A stretch of DNA of 64,000 nt from Faecalibacterium prausnitzii (GTDB taxonomy: Bacteria > Bacillota > Clostridia > Oscillospirales > Ruminococcaceae), in NCBI GenBank assembly GCA_004558805.1, contig SFDE01000008.1, forward strand, positions 1 to 64,000, in the 5' to 3' direction. A program made the translations under genes and the position numbers. The notes under the pieces were generated by a model, which was not told the DNA's origin, searched no databases, and saw nothing but the letters and a program-made list of their open reading frames with translations. Of the stretch, positions 16,379-24,359 are shown piece after piece (the stretch's first letter is position 1; every line of letters begins with the position of its first letter).

Positions 16379-17179
16379 TCAGTCCCCCACGAACTCGCCT
16401 TTCAGGGCAAACATATGGTTCATGGGACCGGAGCCCTTTCCCAGATCCAGCATGGCGGCAAGGGCACCGGAAATGTACTCCTTGGCACGTTCCACCGAGG
16501 TGTCCAGATCGTAGCCCTTGGCAAGGTTGGAGGCAATGGCGCTGGACAGGGTGCAGCCGGTGCCGTGGGTGTTGGGGTTGTCGATGCGTCTGCCCCGGAA
16601 CCACTTGCCGGTACCGCTGCGCCACAGCAGGTCGTCGGCGTCGTTGATCTGGTGCCCACCCTTGCACAGCACGGCGCAGCCGTACCGCTCACTGATGCAT
16701 CGGGCAGCAGCCTCCATACCGGCGGCATCGGTAATGGACATCCCGGCAAGGATCTCCGCCTCCGGAATGTTGGGGGTCAGCAGCTCCGCAAGGGGCAGCA
16801 GCTGCCCGGTCAGTGCCGCCACCGCATCCGCCTGCAGCAGTCTGGAGCCGGAGGTGGCGACCATCACCGGGTCCACCACGATGTGCTTTGCCTCATACTG
16901 CCGCAGCTTTTGGGCAATGGTGTGGATAAGCCCGGCAGAGGACACCATGCCGATTTTTACGGCGTCGGGATAGATATCGGTAAAAACGGCGTCCAGCTGC
17001 TGGGCAAGGAACTCCGGGCTGGTCTCAAAGATACCGGTGACGCCGGTGGTGTTCTGGGCGGTGAGGGCAGTGATGGCAGTGAGGGCAAACACCCCGTTGG
17101 CAGTCATAGTCTTGATGTCTGCCTGAATGCCTGCGCCGCCGCTGGAATCGCTGCCGGCAATGGTCAATGCAGTTTTCAT
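16379..17179 (-). CDS. thiD: Hydroxymethylpyrimidine / phosphomethylpyrimidine kinase
   Basis: A 266-residue ribokinase-superfamily kinase of the ThiD group, phosphorylating HMP and HMP-P in thiamine synthesis; some close homologues act on pyridoxine or pyridoxal. Motifs: TIAGSDSSGGAGIQADIKT at the start, VVDPVMVATSG, LLTPNIPEAEIL, and NTHGTGCTLSSAIASNLAKG carrying the anion hole and catalytic Asp region. The start at 17179 follows GGGAG. No other thi genes and no TPP riboswitch are nearby, which leaves a pyridoxal-kinase role open. It has its own promoter. Confidence 0.88.
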   Translation of the reverse strand: MKTALTIAGSDSSGGAGIQADIKTMTANGVFALTAITALTAQNTTGVTGIFETSPEFLAQQLDAVFTDIYPDAVKIGMVSSAGLIHTIAQKLRQYEAKHIVVDPVMVATSGSRLLQADAVAALTGQLLPLAELLTPNIPEAEILAGMSITDAAGMEAAARCISERYGCAVLCKGGHQINDADDLLWRSGTGKWFRGRRIDNPNTHGTGCTLSSAIASNLAKGYDLDTSVERAKEYISGALAAMLDLGKGSGPMNHMFALKGEFVGD

Positions 17180-17210
17180 GGTAAAAACTCCCTTATAGTG
17201 TACTTGCTCC

Positions 17211-17239
17211 AAAATACCACAGTCCCCCTGCTTTTGCAA
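17211..17239 (-). promoter_or_regulatory. Promoter of the thiD-like gene, overlapping the upstream gene's hairpin
   Basis: On the - strand: TTGCAA, 17-base spacer, TATTTT with TGg. The -35 box lies inside a GTCCCC / GGGGAC hairpin (17222-17245) that follows the PfkB stop. Confidence 0.55.
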
Positions 17240-17254
17240 GGGGACCGGGAAGAT

Positions 17255-18187
17255 TCAGTCCACCACCGGGATATCCAGCCCAAACTCCCGGGGGCGGAAC
17301 CGGGGACAGACATTTTCGGTGATGCAGATCACCGAGGCAGCAAGGCGGCTGCCGATCTCGCAGGACTCCGGCAGATTTTTGCCGTAGGTAAGTCCGATGA
17401 CCGTGCCTGCAAAAAAGGCGTCTCCGGCACCGGTGGTGTCCTTTACGTCCACCTTTTTTGCAGGGGCGATGCCCTGCTCCCCGGTGCTGCTGGCGTACAC
17501 CGCCCCCTGTGCCCCCATGGTCACCACCATGCAGGGGATGTTGGCGCTGTGGACGTTCTCTGCCAACACCCGGCTCATCTGTTCCGGGGTCAGGTGGTCG
17601 TAGTTGTCAGAGAACAGCAGCCCTGCCTCCTGCTGGTTACAGACAAAACAGTCGATGTGCTGCAAAAAGTCCCGGCGCTCCATGGCGATGCTCATGTTGG
17701 ACACCGCCGCAAAAACCTTTTTGTTGTACTTTTTGGCGTAGGCGAGCACCAGCTTGACGGTCTCCTTTTCCAGATCCAGTTCCAGTGCAATGCTGTCGCA
17801 GTCCCGGAAGATCTCGTCGCCCTGCTCTTCCAGCAGCCGGGTCAGGGGGGTGGTGTCCGGGCGCTTGGAGATGGCGGCGCACACATCGCCGTCGTTGTCA
17901 AAGACTGCCAGCCATGTGCCCATGCCATCGGGCACCCGCTGGATGTACCGGGTGTTCACCTTGTGGTTTGCCAGCTTGTCGATGACATCCTGCCCGGTGC
18001 CGGTGTCATCCACCAGCCCCACAAAGGTGGGGCGCAGCTCCACGTTGGCAATATCCTCCGCCACATTGCGGCTCACACCGCCGTGGACCTGTTCCACCCG
18101 CCCGGAGTTTCGTCCTCCGGGGATGTAGGCGGAAAGGGGATAGCCTTTGATATCCACAAAAACAGCGCCGATGACTACAATACCCAT
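17255..18187 (-). CDS. PfkB family carbohydrate/nucleoside kinase
   Basis: A 310-residue sugar or nucleoside kinase of the PfkB family. The N-terminal substrate region has GAVFVDIKGYP and QVHGGVSRNVAEDIANV; the catalytic end has VKDTTGAGDAFFAGTVIGL with the base Asp in GAGD. The family cannot be resolved further; the N-terminal part is similar to pseudouridine or nucleoside kinases in layout. The ATG at 18187 follows AAAGGG; the frame extends seven codons upstream without a ribosome site. It lies downstream of a terminator, so it is probably transcribed separately from the dehydrogenases. Confidence 0.85.
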   Translation of the reverse strand: MGIVVIGAVFVDIKGYPLSAYIPGGRNSGRVEQVHGGVSRNVAEDIANVELRPTFVGLVDDTGTGQDVIDKLANHKVNTRYIQRVPDGMGTWLAVFDNDGDVCAAISKRPDTTPLTRLLEEQGDEIFRDCDSIALELDLEKETVKLVLAYAKKYNKKVFAAVSNMSIAMERRDFLQHIDCFVCNQQEAGLLFSDNYDHLTPEQMSRVLAENVHSANIPCMVVTMGAQGAVYASSTGEQGIAPAKKVDVKDTTGAGDAFFAGTVIGLTYGKNLPESCEIGSRLAASVICITENVCPRFRPREFGLDIPVVD

Positions 18188-18262
18188 ATAAAACCCTTTC
18201 TGTCGCAATAAAAATACAAGGCTCTGGCAGCCCGGTGCCGGTCCCCGCCGGCGTTCTGGGGC

Positions 18263-18297
18263 AAAAAATCCGGGGACGGTGCCAAGACCGTACCCGG
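18263..18297 (-). terminator. Intrinsic terminator after the 2-hydroxyacid dehydrogenase gene
   Basis: On the - strand CCGGGTACGGT / ACCGTCCCCGG followed by ATTTTTTG. Confidence 0.8.
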
Positions 18298-18319
18298 CAG
18301 TTCCGGCAGAGCCGGGAAA

Positions 18320-19216
18320 TTACTCTGCCAGTGCAGCGTCAAGATTGGCAAGGACCTTCTGGCTCAGCAGGACAAATGCCTGCTTGGTGCGCCCGGAGGA
18401 AACGTTGGCGCAGTGGACGTTCTCCTGCAGGAAGAAGCCCTCCGGTACCGGACCGGCGGCGGCACGGGTGTCGCAGAAGAAGTGGTTGCCCGGCAGCTTC
18501 AGCCAGTCCTCCAGAGCGGCGTGGTCAAAGCCGGGACCAATGGAGGTGTTAAACAGCACCTTGCCCTGCCCCAGTTCCGCAAACTCTTCCCGACCCAGCA
18601 GCAGCACGTTTTTGTTCAGGCAGGTGAACACCACCTCGCTGTCCCGCAGCAGCTGCACCAGGGGCTTGTACTGCATGCCTGCCGCCTCGGCATCGGGCTT
18701 GCGGCTGCGGCTGTAGTAGGACACCTCTGCCCCCAGAAAAGCAAGAGCGTCGGCGATCATCCTGCCGGAGACTCCCAGACCTACGATGCCCACCTTCAGC
18801 CCGGTGATCTCCACCGGCTCGTCGCGGAGCATGGGCATACCAAAGCCGTGGAGCAGCCCGGTAAGTTCGTGGAGCACATACTCCACCACACCCCGGTCAC
18901 CGTAGTCCCGGATGCCCAGCACCTTGATGCCCCGGCTCCGGGCAAAGGCGATGTCCACGTTGGCGCTCTCCTCGGAGTAGAGGCTGCAGCACATGCCGAT
19001 GTAGCGGATGTTGGGGCACCGCTCCATGACGGCGGCACCGATGCGGGAGGTGTAGCTCACCAGCACGGCGTCGGCGTCCCCGATGCGGCGGACGATCTCG
19101 TCATCGCTGCCGGGGATGTCCGGATACAGCACCACCTCATGGGCGTAGCGGTACAGGTCCTTCTCGGCGGAAGGGATCAGGCTTACCGGCTCAATGGCAA
19201 CAAGCTTCTGAAACAT
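18320..19216 (-). CDS. D-2-hydroxyacid dehydrogenase family protein
   Basis: A 298-residue NAD-dependent D-isomer 2-hydroxyacid dehydrogenase. The C-terminal nucleotide domain has VGIVGLGVSGRMIADALAFLG, VVFTCLNKNVLLLG and VLFNTSIG, where the usual catalytic Arg segment would be. The N-terminal substrate domain is diverged and has a Cys-rich MCCSLYSEESANVD where the family has the conserved N-V-D. The expected catalytic His near the end (family HxxG) is not obvious: SSGRTKQAF stands there. Substrate and even catalytic competence are therefore uncertain. It starts 17 bases after the aspartate dehydrogenase stop, in one operon. Confidence 0.8.
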   Translation of the reverse strand: MFQKLVAIEPVSLIPSAEKDLYRYAHEVVLYPDIPGSDDEIVRRIGDADAVLVSYTSRIGAAVMERCPNIRYIGMCCSLYSEESANVDIAFARSRGIKVLGIRDYGDRGVVEYVLHELTGLLHGFGMPMLRDEPVEITGLKVGIVGLGVSGRMIADALAFLGAEVSYYSRSRKPDAEAAGMQYKPLVQLLRDSEVVFTCLNKNVLLLGREEFAELGQGKVLFNTSIGPGFDHAALEDWLKLPGNHFFCDTRAAAGPVPEGFFLQENVHCANVSSGRTKQAFVLLSQKVLANLDAALAE

Positions 19217-19233
19217 CTGTTATACCTCCTGAC

Positions 19234-20034
19234 TCAATAGAAGCAGACGGGGGAGGACAGGTTGCGCAGCAGCGCCACCACGCTCCAGCCTGCAATGGCA
19301 CTGGTGCGGGAATAGATATCCACCACAGCCTTTACACCGTCGATCTCGGCGGTGATCCGGTGGTCGTCGCCGGTCCACCCGGGCACCGAGTGCATGGTGA
19401 CCCCGGTGACCTCAGGTCCGGTGGTGGCAAGGGAGGTGGCAACTGCCACGTTCACCCGGCGGGGGAAGGCAGCAATTGCCTCCTTGGCGCTGCCGGTAAA
19501 AACGGTGGTCTTTTCGGTGTCGGTGAGCAGATGGTCCGCCCACACCGGGGTGTTGCGGAAGCCCATGGCACCGGTATGGGTCTCGATGCCGGCGGTCTCC
19601 TGCAGCTGCTGTGCCTGTGCCATCAGGGTGACGGTCTGCAGCACATCAAAGCCGCCGATGGCACCGTTGGCAAGATGCACCTTTGCCCCGCCTTCCTTTG
19701 CGGCGGCGCAGACCTGCTGGTACAGCTCCTGATCCGCAAAGGCGCCGATGGAAATGACCACCAGATTGATCCCCCGGCGCAGCACCGGCACAGCGATGGC
19801 ACGGACGGTCTCCACCGAAGCGGTCTCCACCAGATACTCCGGCTCCAGAGCCAGCAGCTGGTCAAGGTCTGCACACGCCTTGCAGCCGGTGGCAGCAGCG
19901 GTCTTTTCCGCCGAGGCAAAGGTGCGGCTGGTGACGCCCACCAGCTCGTAGTCGGGCAGCAGTCCGTCCTTCCATGCCTTTGCCACGATGTTGCCCAGGA
20001 AGCCGCAGCCGATGATACCAAATTTTGTCTTCAT
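19234..20034 (-). CDS. nadX: Aspartate dehydrogenase
   Basis: A 266-residue L-aspartate dehydrogenase, oxidising aspartate to iminoaspartate or oxaloacetate; in some bacteria it feeds quinolinate synthesis for NAD. The Rossmann start is FGIIGCGFLGNIVAKAW. The C-terminal domain carries NGAIGGFDVLQ, FPRRVNVAVATSLA and a final segment typical of DUF108. AAGGAG precedes the ATG. No nadA or nadC is adjacent; the neighbours (2-hydroxyacid dehydrogenase, pyruvate kinase-like) suggest amino-acid or oxaloacetate catabolism instead. A TGTGGTATACT box at 20074 is the likely -10 region. Confidence 0.88.
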   Translation of the reverse strand: MKTKFGIIGCGFLGNIVAKAWKDGLLPDYELVGVTSRTFASAEKTAAATGCKACADLDQLLALEPEYLVETASVETVRAIAVPVLRRGINLVVISIGAFADQELYQQVCAAAKEGGAKVHLANGAIGGFDVLQTVTLMAQAQQLQETAGIETHTGAMGFRNTPVWADHLLTDTEKTTVFTGSAKEAIAAFPRRVNVAVATSLATTGPEVTGVTMHSVPGWTGDDHRITAEIDGVKAVVDIYSRTSAIAGWSVVALLRNLSSPVCFY

Positions 20035-20132
20035 TTCGGAAACTCCTTTTTCTGTTTCTTACATTCTTCTCTCAGTATACCACAGAACCGGATAAAATGG
20101 TATTACCCGGCGGGTTTGTTTCCAAAAGCTTC

Positions 20133-21098
20133 TCAGACATTCTCCGCCGGGGCGGTGGCGGCGGTGCGTACCAGATACTCCATTGCCTCCACCGGGTACA
20201 GCCCGGCAGCGGTCTCCCCCGTAAGCATCAGACTTGCCGCTCCGTCCAGCACGGCGTTGTAGACGTCGCTGACCTCGGCACGGGTGGGCACAGCGCTGTG
20301 ACACATGCTGTCCAGCATCTGGGTCACCACCATAAAGGGCACCCCGGCGCTGCGGCAGGCGGCGGCAAGGTCCTTCTGACACCGGGGCAGCTGCCACAGG
20401 GGCATGGCGTTGCCCAGGTCTCCCCGGGCAATGACCACCTGATCCACCAGCGGCAGGAAATCCGGCAGGGCACGGACTCCCTCCAGATTTTCGATCTTGG
20501 CAAAGACGCGGATGTCCTCCGCTCCCGCCTCCTGCAGGGCACGGCGCAGGGCGAGAATGTCCTGTCTGCCTCGGACAAAGGGCAGCATCACCCCGGTGAC
20601 CCCGCAGTCCCGGGCGATGTGGAGGTTCTGCAGGTCCTCGGCGGTAAGGGTGGGCATCTCCACCCTGAGCCCCGGGGCGGCAATGCTTTTGCGGCTTTGC
20701 AGCACCCCGCCCCGTACCACGGTGCACAGCAGGCTGTCGGTTTCCCGGCGGTCTGCCTGCACCAGAATCTTGCCGTCATCCAGCAGCAGCTGCTGCCCCG
20801 GTGCAACAGCGGCAATAAGCTCCGCCGGACAGGGAATGCCCCTGCAGCCCAGACGCACGGTGCCGCCCTCCGGCAGAGTCACCGGCTGGGGCAGCACCCC
20901 GATGCGCAGCTCCGGACCCTGCAGGTCGATGAGCAGCTGCTGCACCCCTGCCTCATGGATCCGCTCCAGCCAGTCCCGGTGGCTGGCAAGAGACCCGTGG
21001 GACAGGTTCATCCGGATGCCGGTCATGCCGGCGTCCACCATCTGCCGCAGGGTCTCCGTGTCCCCGCAGGAGGGACCGATCGTTCCATAAAAATCCAT
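20133..21098 (-). CDS. Single-domain pyruvate kinase-like protein
   Basis: 321 residues covering only the pyruvate kinase barrel with its lid domain. Normal bacterial enzymes have about 470-590 residues, and the regulatory C-terminal domain is absent. Active-site features: GMTGIRMNLSHGS (R and N-S-H of the phosphate and K+ site), the catalytic Lys in FAKIENLEGV, IARGDLG (Mg ligand), and VVTQMLDSM. The C-terminal end has PTRAEVSDVYNAVLDGAASLMLTGETAAGLYPVEAM, the K+/ADP region. Its ATG follows AAGGAG. It could be a C-terminally truncated pyruvate kinase or a paralogue with another phosphoenolpyruvate-type substrate. Confidence 0.85.
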   Translation of the reverse strand: MDFYGTIGPSCGDTETLRQMVDAGMTGIRMNLSHGSLASHRDWLERIHEAGVQQLLIDLQGPELRIGVLPQPVTLPEGGTVRLGCRGIPCPAELIAAVAPGQQLLLDDGKILVQADRRETDSLLCTVVRGGVLQSRKSIAAPGLRVEMPTLTAEDLQNLHIARDCGVTGVMLPFVRGRQDILALRRALQEAGAEDIRVFAKIENLEGVRALPDFLPLVDQVVIARGDLGNAMPLWQLPRCQKDLAAACRSAGVPFMVVTQMLDSMCHSAVPTRAEVSDVYNAVLDGAASLMLTGETAAGLYPVEAMEYLVRTAATAPAENV

Positions 21099-21157
21099 AC
21101 AAAACTCCTTCTGCCAGCCACACCCCTCCGACCGGGGACGGCTGTGTTGATACCAGA

Positions 21158-21186
21158 AGTATAACCTCTTTTCGCTGTTTTGTAAA
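21158..21186 (-). promoter_or_regulatory. Promoter of the pyruvate kinase-like gene
   Basis: On the - strand: TTTACA, 17-base spacer, TATACT. Confidence 0.6.
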
Positions 21187-21233
21187 TGTATCCCGGCGCT
21201 TCTCCGGCACGGGGGCGGCAAAAAGGGCTCCAA

Positions 21234-21280
21234 AAGCAAATGCACCCTCCGGCATCGGATGCCAAAGGGTGCATTTGCTT
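21234..21280 (-). terminator. Intrinsic terminator after the flavoprotein gene
   Basis: AAGCAAATGCACCCT / AGGGTGCATTTGCTT, a 15-base perfect stem with a TTTT tail on the - strand. Confidence 0.75.
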
Positions 21281-21320
21281 ATAGAAGAAGAAAGAAAAAT
21301 TTAGATGATGTCGTTAAAAA

Positions 21321-23309
21321 TCAGATGCCCTGAGTGGCAGCAATGCGTCCGGCACGGCGACCAAAGGTAACGGTGCGTCCGCAGGCAGCACCGGTGGACA
21401 GGTTGGGGTAGGTGCCGGAGAAGTATCCGCCGGAGTCGTTGCCCACCACGTACAGACCCGGGATGGGGTCGTTATTGGTGTCCACAGCGTTCATGTTCTG
21501 GTCGATCTGAATACCGTCCATGGTGCACAGGATGTAGCCGGTGTTCTTGGCACCATAGAAGGGGGCGGTGCGGATGGCGCTCATGCGGTGCGCCTCCTTG
21601 CCAAAGTCCTCGTCCACGCCCTTGTCGTACAGCTCATTGTACCGTGCCACAGTAGCTTCCAGCTGGTCTGCAGGCAGCCCCAGCTTTTCGGCAAGCTGGG
21701 CGATGGTGTCGCACTGGAACACAAAGCCGTTCTCCACCAGACCCGGCAGCATGTTGCCCTCCACAGCCTGATAGGGGATGTTGGGGTCGGCATTGTTGGG
21801 GAAGGGGAACATACGGCTGCAGCCATGGGTCTTGAATTCCTGAATATAGGTTGTCCAATCGGAATCAAAGATGGTATAATGGCAGTGGTCCTTGTTGAAC
21901 TCGTCTGCGTGGAGAATGCCCTCGTAGGTGCCGGATTCGTTGAAGAACCGCTCGCCGCGGGAGTTTACCTTCAGGAAGGGCTGGCTGCCCATCCAGAAGA
22001 AGCCGCTTTCGCCGCTTTCGGTCTGGGCACGACCGGGCACTGCATCGGGCTTCAGGGCGGCACGGTCGAACATCATCATGCTGTGGGTGTCGTCAAACTT
22101 TGCGCCTGCCCAGATGCACGCCTTGATACCGTCGCCGGTGGCACCGGGGATGGAACCGTTCCGCCCCACGATCGCCAGATTTTCCGGCTGCAGTGCCTCC
22201 ATCATGTCGTAGTTCAGGGAGTAGCCGCCGGTGCAGATGATGACGCCCTTGGAAGCGTTGATGCGCACATACTTGCCTGCCTCGTTCTCGGCAATGACGC
22301 CTACCACACGGTCGTTCTCCTTCACCAGCTCCACCATGGGGGTATTGTACATGAACTCCACACCCAGTCCGGTGGCATAATCGGTAAGCACCTTTGCGCC
22401 GTCCAGCACGTTGCCGGCACCGTCATCGGAGCCGGTCCATCGGGGAGAGTGACCGGTGGCAAAGTGGATGTAGCGGTCGCCGTCATCGTCGCCGCCTGCC
22501 TCATGCCACAGCTCCACGCCCCGCTCTGCAAGGCGGTCGCCGTACCAGTCGATGGTCTCGCCGGACTCTTCGCACCACAGGCGCACCAGACGCTGATCGA
22601 TGTGACCGGCAGCGATTTTGGTCATCTCGGTGATGTAATCGAACTTGTCGATCTTGGTGCCCCATTCCTTCTGGTAGCGGCTGTTGATGGCACCCAGATC
22701 GTCCCGGATGCCGCCGCTGGTGACCTTGTCGATGACCAGCGTCTTTGCGCCGTTCTCGGCAGCGCTGCAGGCAGCAAACAGACCGCCGGTGCCGCCGCCT
22801 ACCACCAGGACCTCGGTCTGGAAGGTCTCGGTGATCTGGTCGTCTGCGATCTGAGGAGCCTTGCCCAGCCACTTGGGAGTGCCGTCCTCTACGGTCGGCT
22901 CCTCGGTTTCGCTGGTGGCAAGACCCATTGCCTGCTCGATGCAGCTGGCAGCAGCCTTTTTTACTGCCTTGCTGGTGATGGTGGCACCGGACACTGCGTC
23001 GATCTCGGCGCTCTGTGCCTTTATGAGTGCTTCCTGAAAATCTGCTGCAGAATCCACCGCAAGGGCGATGGTCTCCTTGGAGGTGTCCACCTTTACCTCG
23101 GTGATGGCACTATCGCTGAAGGTCATAGTGACGGTGACGGCGTTGGTGCCGGTCTCAGTGGCAGTGTAGGTGCCGGGGGTGTAGATGCCGGCATTGCCGC
23201 CGGAAGAGGCGGTCTTTCCGCCGCAGGCGGCAAGGGCACCGGCAGTGACGCCGGACATGGCAGCCGCCGCAGCTACCTTTAGAAAGCCCTGACGAGAGAT
23301 CTTTTCCAT
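21321..23309 (-). CDS. Exported FMN- and FAD-binding flavoprotein reductase (fumarate/urocanate reductase-like)
   Basis: 662 residues. Lipoprotein or secretion signal at 1-29 with lipobox ALAAC (C29). FMN-binding domain about 40-130 with DAVSGATITS (104-113), the flavinylation-type motif where FMN is attached to Ser/Thr. FAD_binding_2 / flavocytochrome c domain from about 165, with dinucleotide motif VGGGTGGLFAA (170-180), later GGYSLNYDMM, and a closing YVVGNDSGGYFSGTYPNLSTGAACGRTVTFGRRAG. Such proteins use extracytoplasmic flavin to reduce fumarate, urocanate, cinnamate or related acceptors, usually fed by membrane electrons. No heme CxxCH is present. AAGGAG precedes the ATG. Divergent from a MerR regulator that probably controls it. 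Confidence 0.88.
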   Translation of the reverse strand: MEKISRQGFLKVAAAAAMSGVTAGALAACGGKTASSGGNAGIYTPGTYTATETGTNAVTVTMTFSDSAITEVKVDTSKETIALAVDSAADFQEALIKAQSAEIDAVSGATITSKAVKKAAASCIEQAMGLATSETEEPTVEDGTPKWLGKAPQIADDQITETFQTEVLVVGGGTGGLFAACSAAENGAKTLVIDKVTSGGIRDDLGAINSRYQKEWGTKIDKFDYITEMTKIAAGHIDQRLVRLWCEESGETIDWYGDRLAERGVELWHEAGGDDDGDRYIHFATGHSPRWTGSDDGAGNVLDGAKVLTDYATGLGVEFMYNTPMVELVKENDRVVGVIAENEAGKYVRINASKGVIICTGGYSLNYDMMEALQPENLAIVGRNGSIPGATGDGIKACIWAGAKFDDTHSMMMFDRAALKPDAVPGRAQTESGESGFFWMGSQPFLKVNSRGERFFNESGTYEGILHADEFNKDHCHYTIFDSDWTTYIQEFKTHGCSRMFPFPNNADPNIPYQAVEGNMLPGLVENGFVFQCDTIAQLAEKLGLPADQLEATVARYNELYDKGVDEDFGKEAHRMSAIRTAPFYGAKNTGYILCTMDGIQIDQNMNAVDTNNDPIPGLYVVGNDSGGYFSGTYPNLSTGAACGRTVTFGRRAGRIAATQGI

Positions 23310-23332
23310 GGGTTTCTCCTTTTCTTCTTATC

Positions 23333-23417
23333 ATTCCAGAACGTTCCACTTTTGCTTGTCAAAAGTTTAACCTTATCCGACATCTATCATACACTTGAGT
23401 CCAAGGCGCAGGTCAAG
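23333..23417. promoter_or_regulatory. Divergent promoter region with a MerR-type dyad
   Basis: On the - strand, TTGACA (23357-23362) stands 18 bases from TGGAAT, a likely promoter for the flavoprotein gene. On the + strand the dyad CTTGA-N14-TCAAG (23394-23417) lies just before the merR gene and resembles a MerR operator. The exact + strand -10 box was not clear. Confidence 0.45.
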
Positions 23418-23477
23418 CCTAAACAGAAAAAATTACAGTATGACGGATGGCGCAGCGTCCAAAGGAGGAAATATAAA

Positions 23478-24311
23478 ATGTCTGCAGGGGAAAACGGGAT
23501 CAAGATCCGCAAATATCCTATCGGTGCCTTTGCCCGGATGGCAGGCGTATCTACGCACTTTTTGAAGTTTTACGAGGAAAAGGGGATCCTGCACCCGGTG
23601 GTGCAGGACAACGGCTACCGCACCTATGATATCCGGGATGCCAGCTTTGTGCTGGAATGCCGCCGGATGAAAAACATGGGGCTTTCGGTAAAGGAAATCG
23701 AAAAGGCGATCAACGATAGTACTCCGGCAGAGACGGAACAGCTCCTTGCACAGCAGCAAAATGTGCTGGAAGAACAGCTGTGGCAGCAGCAGATGCACCT
23801 GCAGGGACTGCAAAACCTGCGGGCAGCCCTCAGGTTTTGCCAGCGGCAGGAGTGGAGCGTCCGCACTGCACCGGATATGTGGTTTTTGCCCCACACTATG
23901 GATCGGGAATTTCTGCAGGAGGAGGGCATCTACCGTCAGCTGCCTCAGTGGATGGAGTGGATGCCGCTGGTAACCTCGGCACAGATGATCACCGCCCTGC
24001 CGGAGGGCAGACTCCGTGCAGAGTGGGGGCTGGGGGTGGAGGTGCAGCAGGCGCAGCAGATCCGCCTTGTCCCCGATGCCCCCGCAAGGTTGGTGCAGCA
24101 GGGCAGGGTACTGGAGGTGTACGGCTCCTGGCAGGTGACGGAGAACAGTCAGAGCGAGGCGCAGATGTACCGCACCTGCATGGAACGCGCCGCCGCTCTG
24201 AACCTGATCCCGGAGCCTATGGTGTTCCGTACCTTATTCTGCTACACCGAAAAGGCAGGGGTGCGCCAGATGCACTGTATGCTGCGGGTAGCGGTAAAAG
24301 CTGCTTGGTAA
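23478..24311 (+). CDS. MerR family transcriptional regulator
   Basis: A 277-residue activator-type regulator. The winged helix-turn-helix is at about 10-80 (YPIGAFARMAGVSTHFLKFYEEKGIL, then YRTYDIRDASFVLECRRMKNMGLSVKEI). A Gln-rich coiled coil covers about 85-125 (LLAQQQNVLEEQLWQQQ). The C-terminal half looks like a small-molecule (GyrI-like or acceptor) sensing domain. The ATG follows AAAGGAGG. It is divergent from the exported flavoprotein reductase, which suggests it senses that enzyme's substrate. Confidence 0.85.
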   Translation: MSAGENGIKIRKYPIGAFARMAGVSTHFLKFYEEKGILHPVVQDNGYRTYDIRDASFVLECRRMKNMGLSVKEIEKAINDSTPAETEQLLAQQQNVLEEQLWQQQMHLQGLQNLRAALRFCQRQEWSVRTAPDMWFLPHTMDREFLQEEGIYRQLPQWMEWMPLVTSAQMITALPEGRLRAEWGLGVEVQQAQQIRLVPDAPARLVQQGRVLEVYGSWQVTENSQSEAQMYRTCMERAAALNLIPEPMVFRTLFCYTEKAGVRQMHCMLRVAVKAAW

Positions 24312-24314
24312 AAC

Positions 24315-24348
24315 AAAAAGCTCCCTGCCGTCAGGCAGGGAGCTTTTT
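24315..24348. terminator. Bidirectional intrinsic terminator
   Basis: AAAAAGCTCCCTGCC / GGCAGGGAGCTTTTT between convergent merR and the AGCS symporter. Confidence 0.9.
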
Positions 24349-24359
24349 ACTATAAGACA

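Noticed and set aside
17180..17254. TPP riboswitch before the thiD-like gene
   Set aside because: Only 75 bases are available and no THI-box elements (CUGAGA, ACYUGA) were seen.
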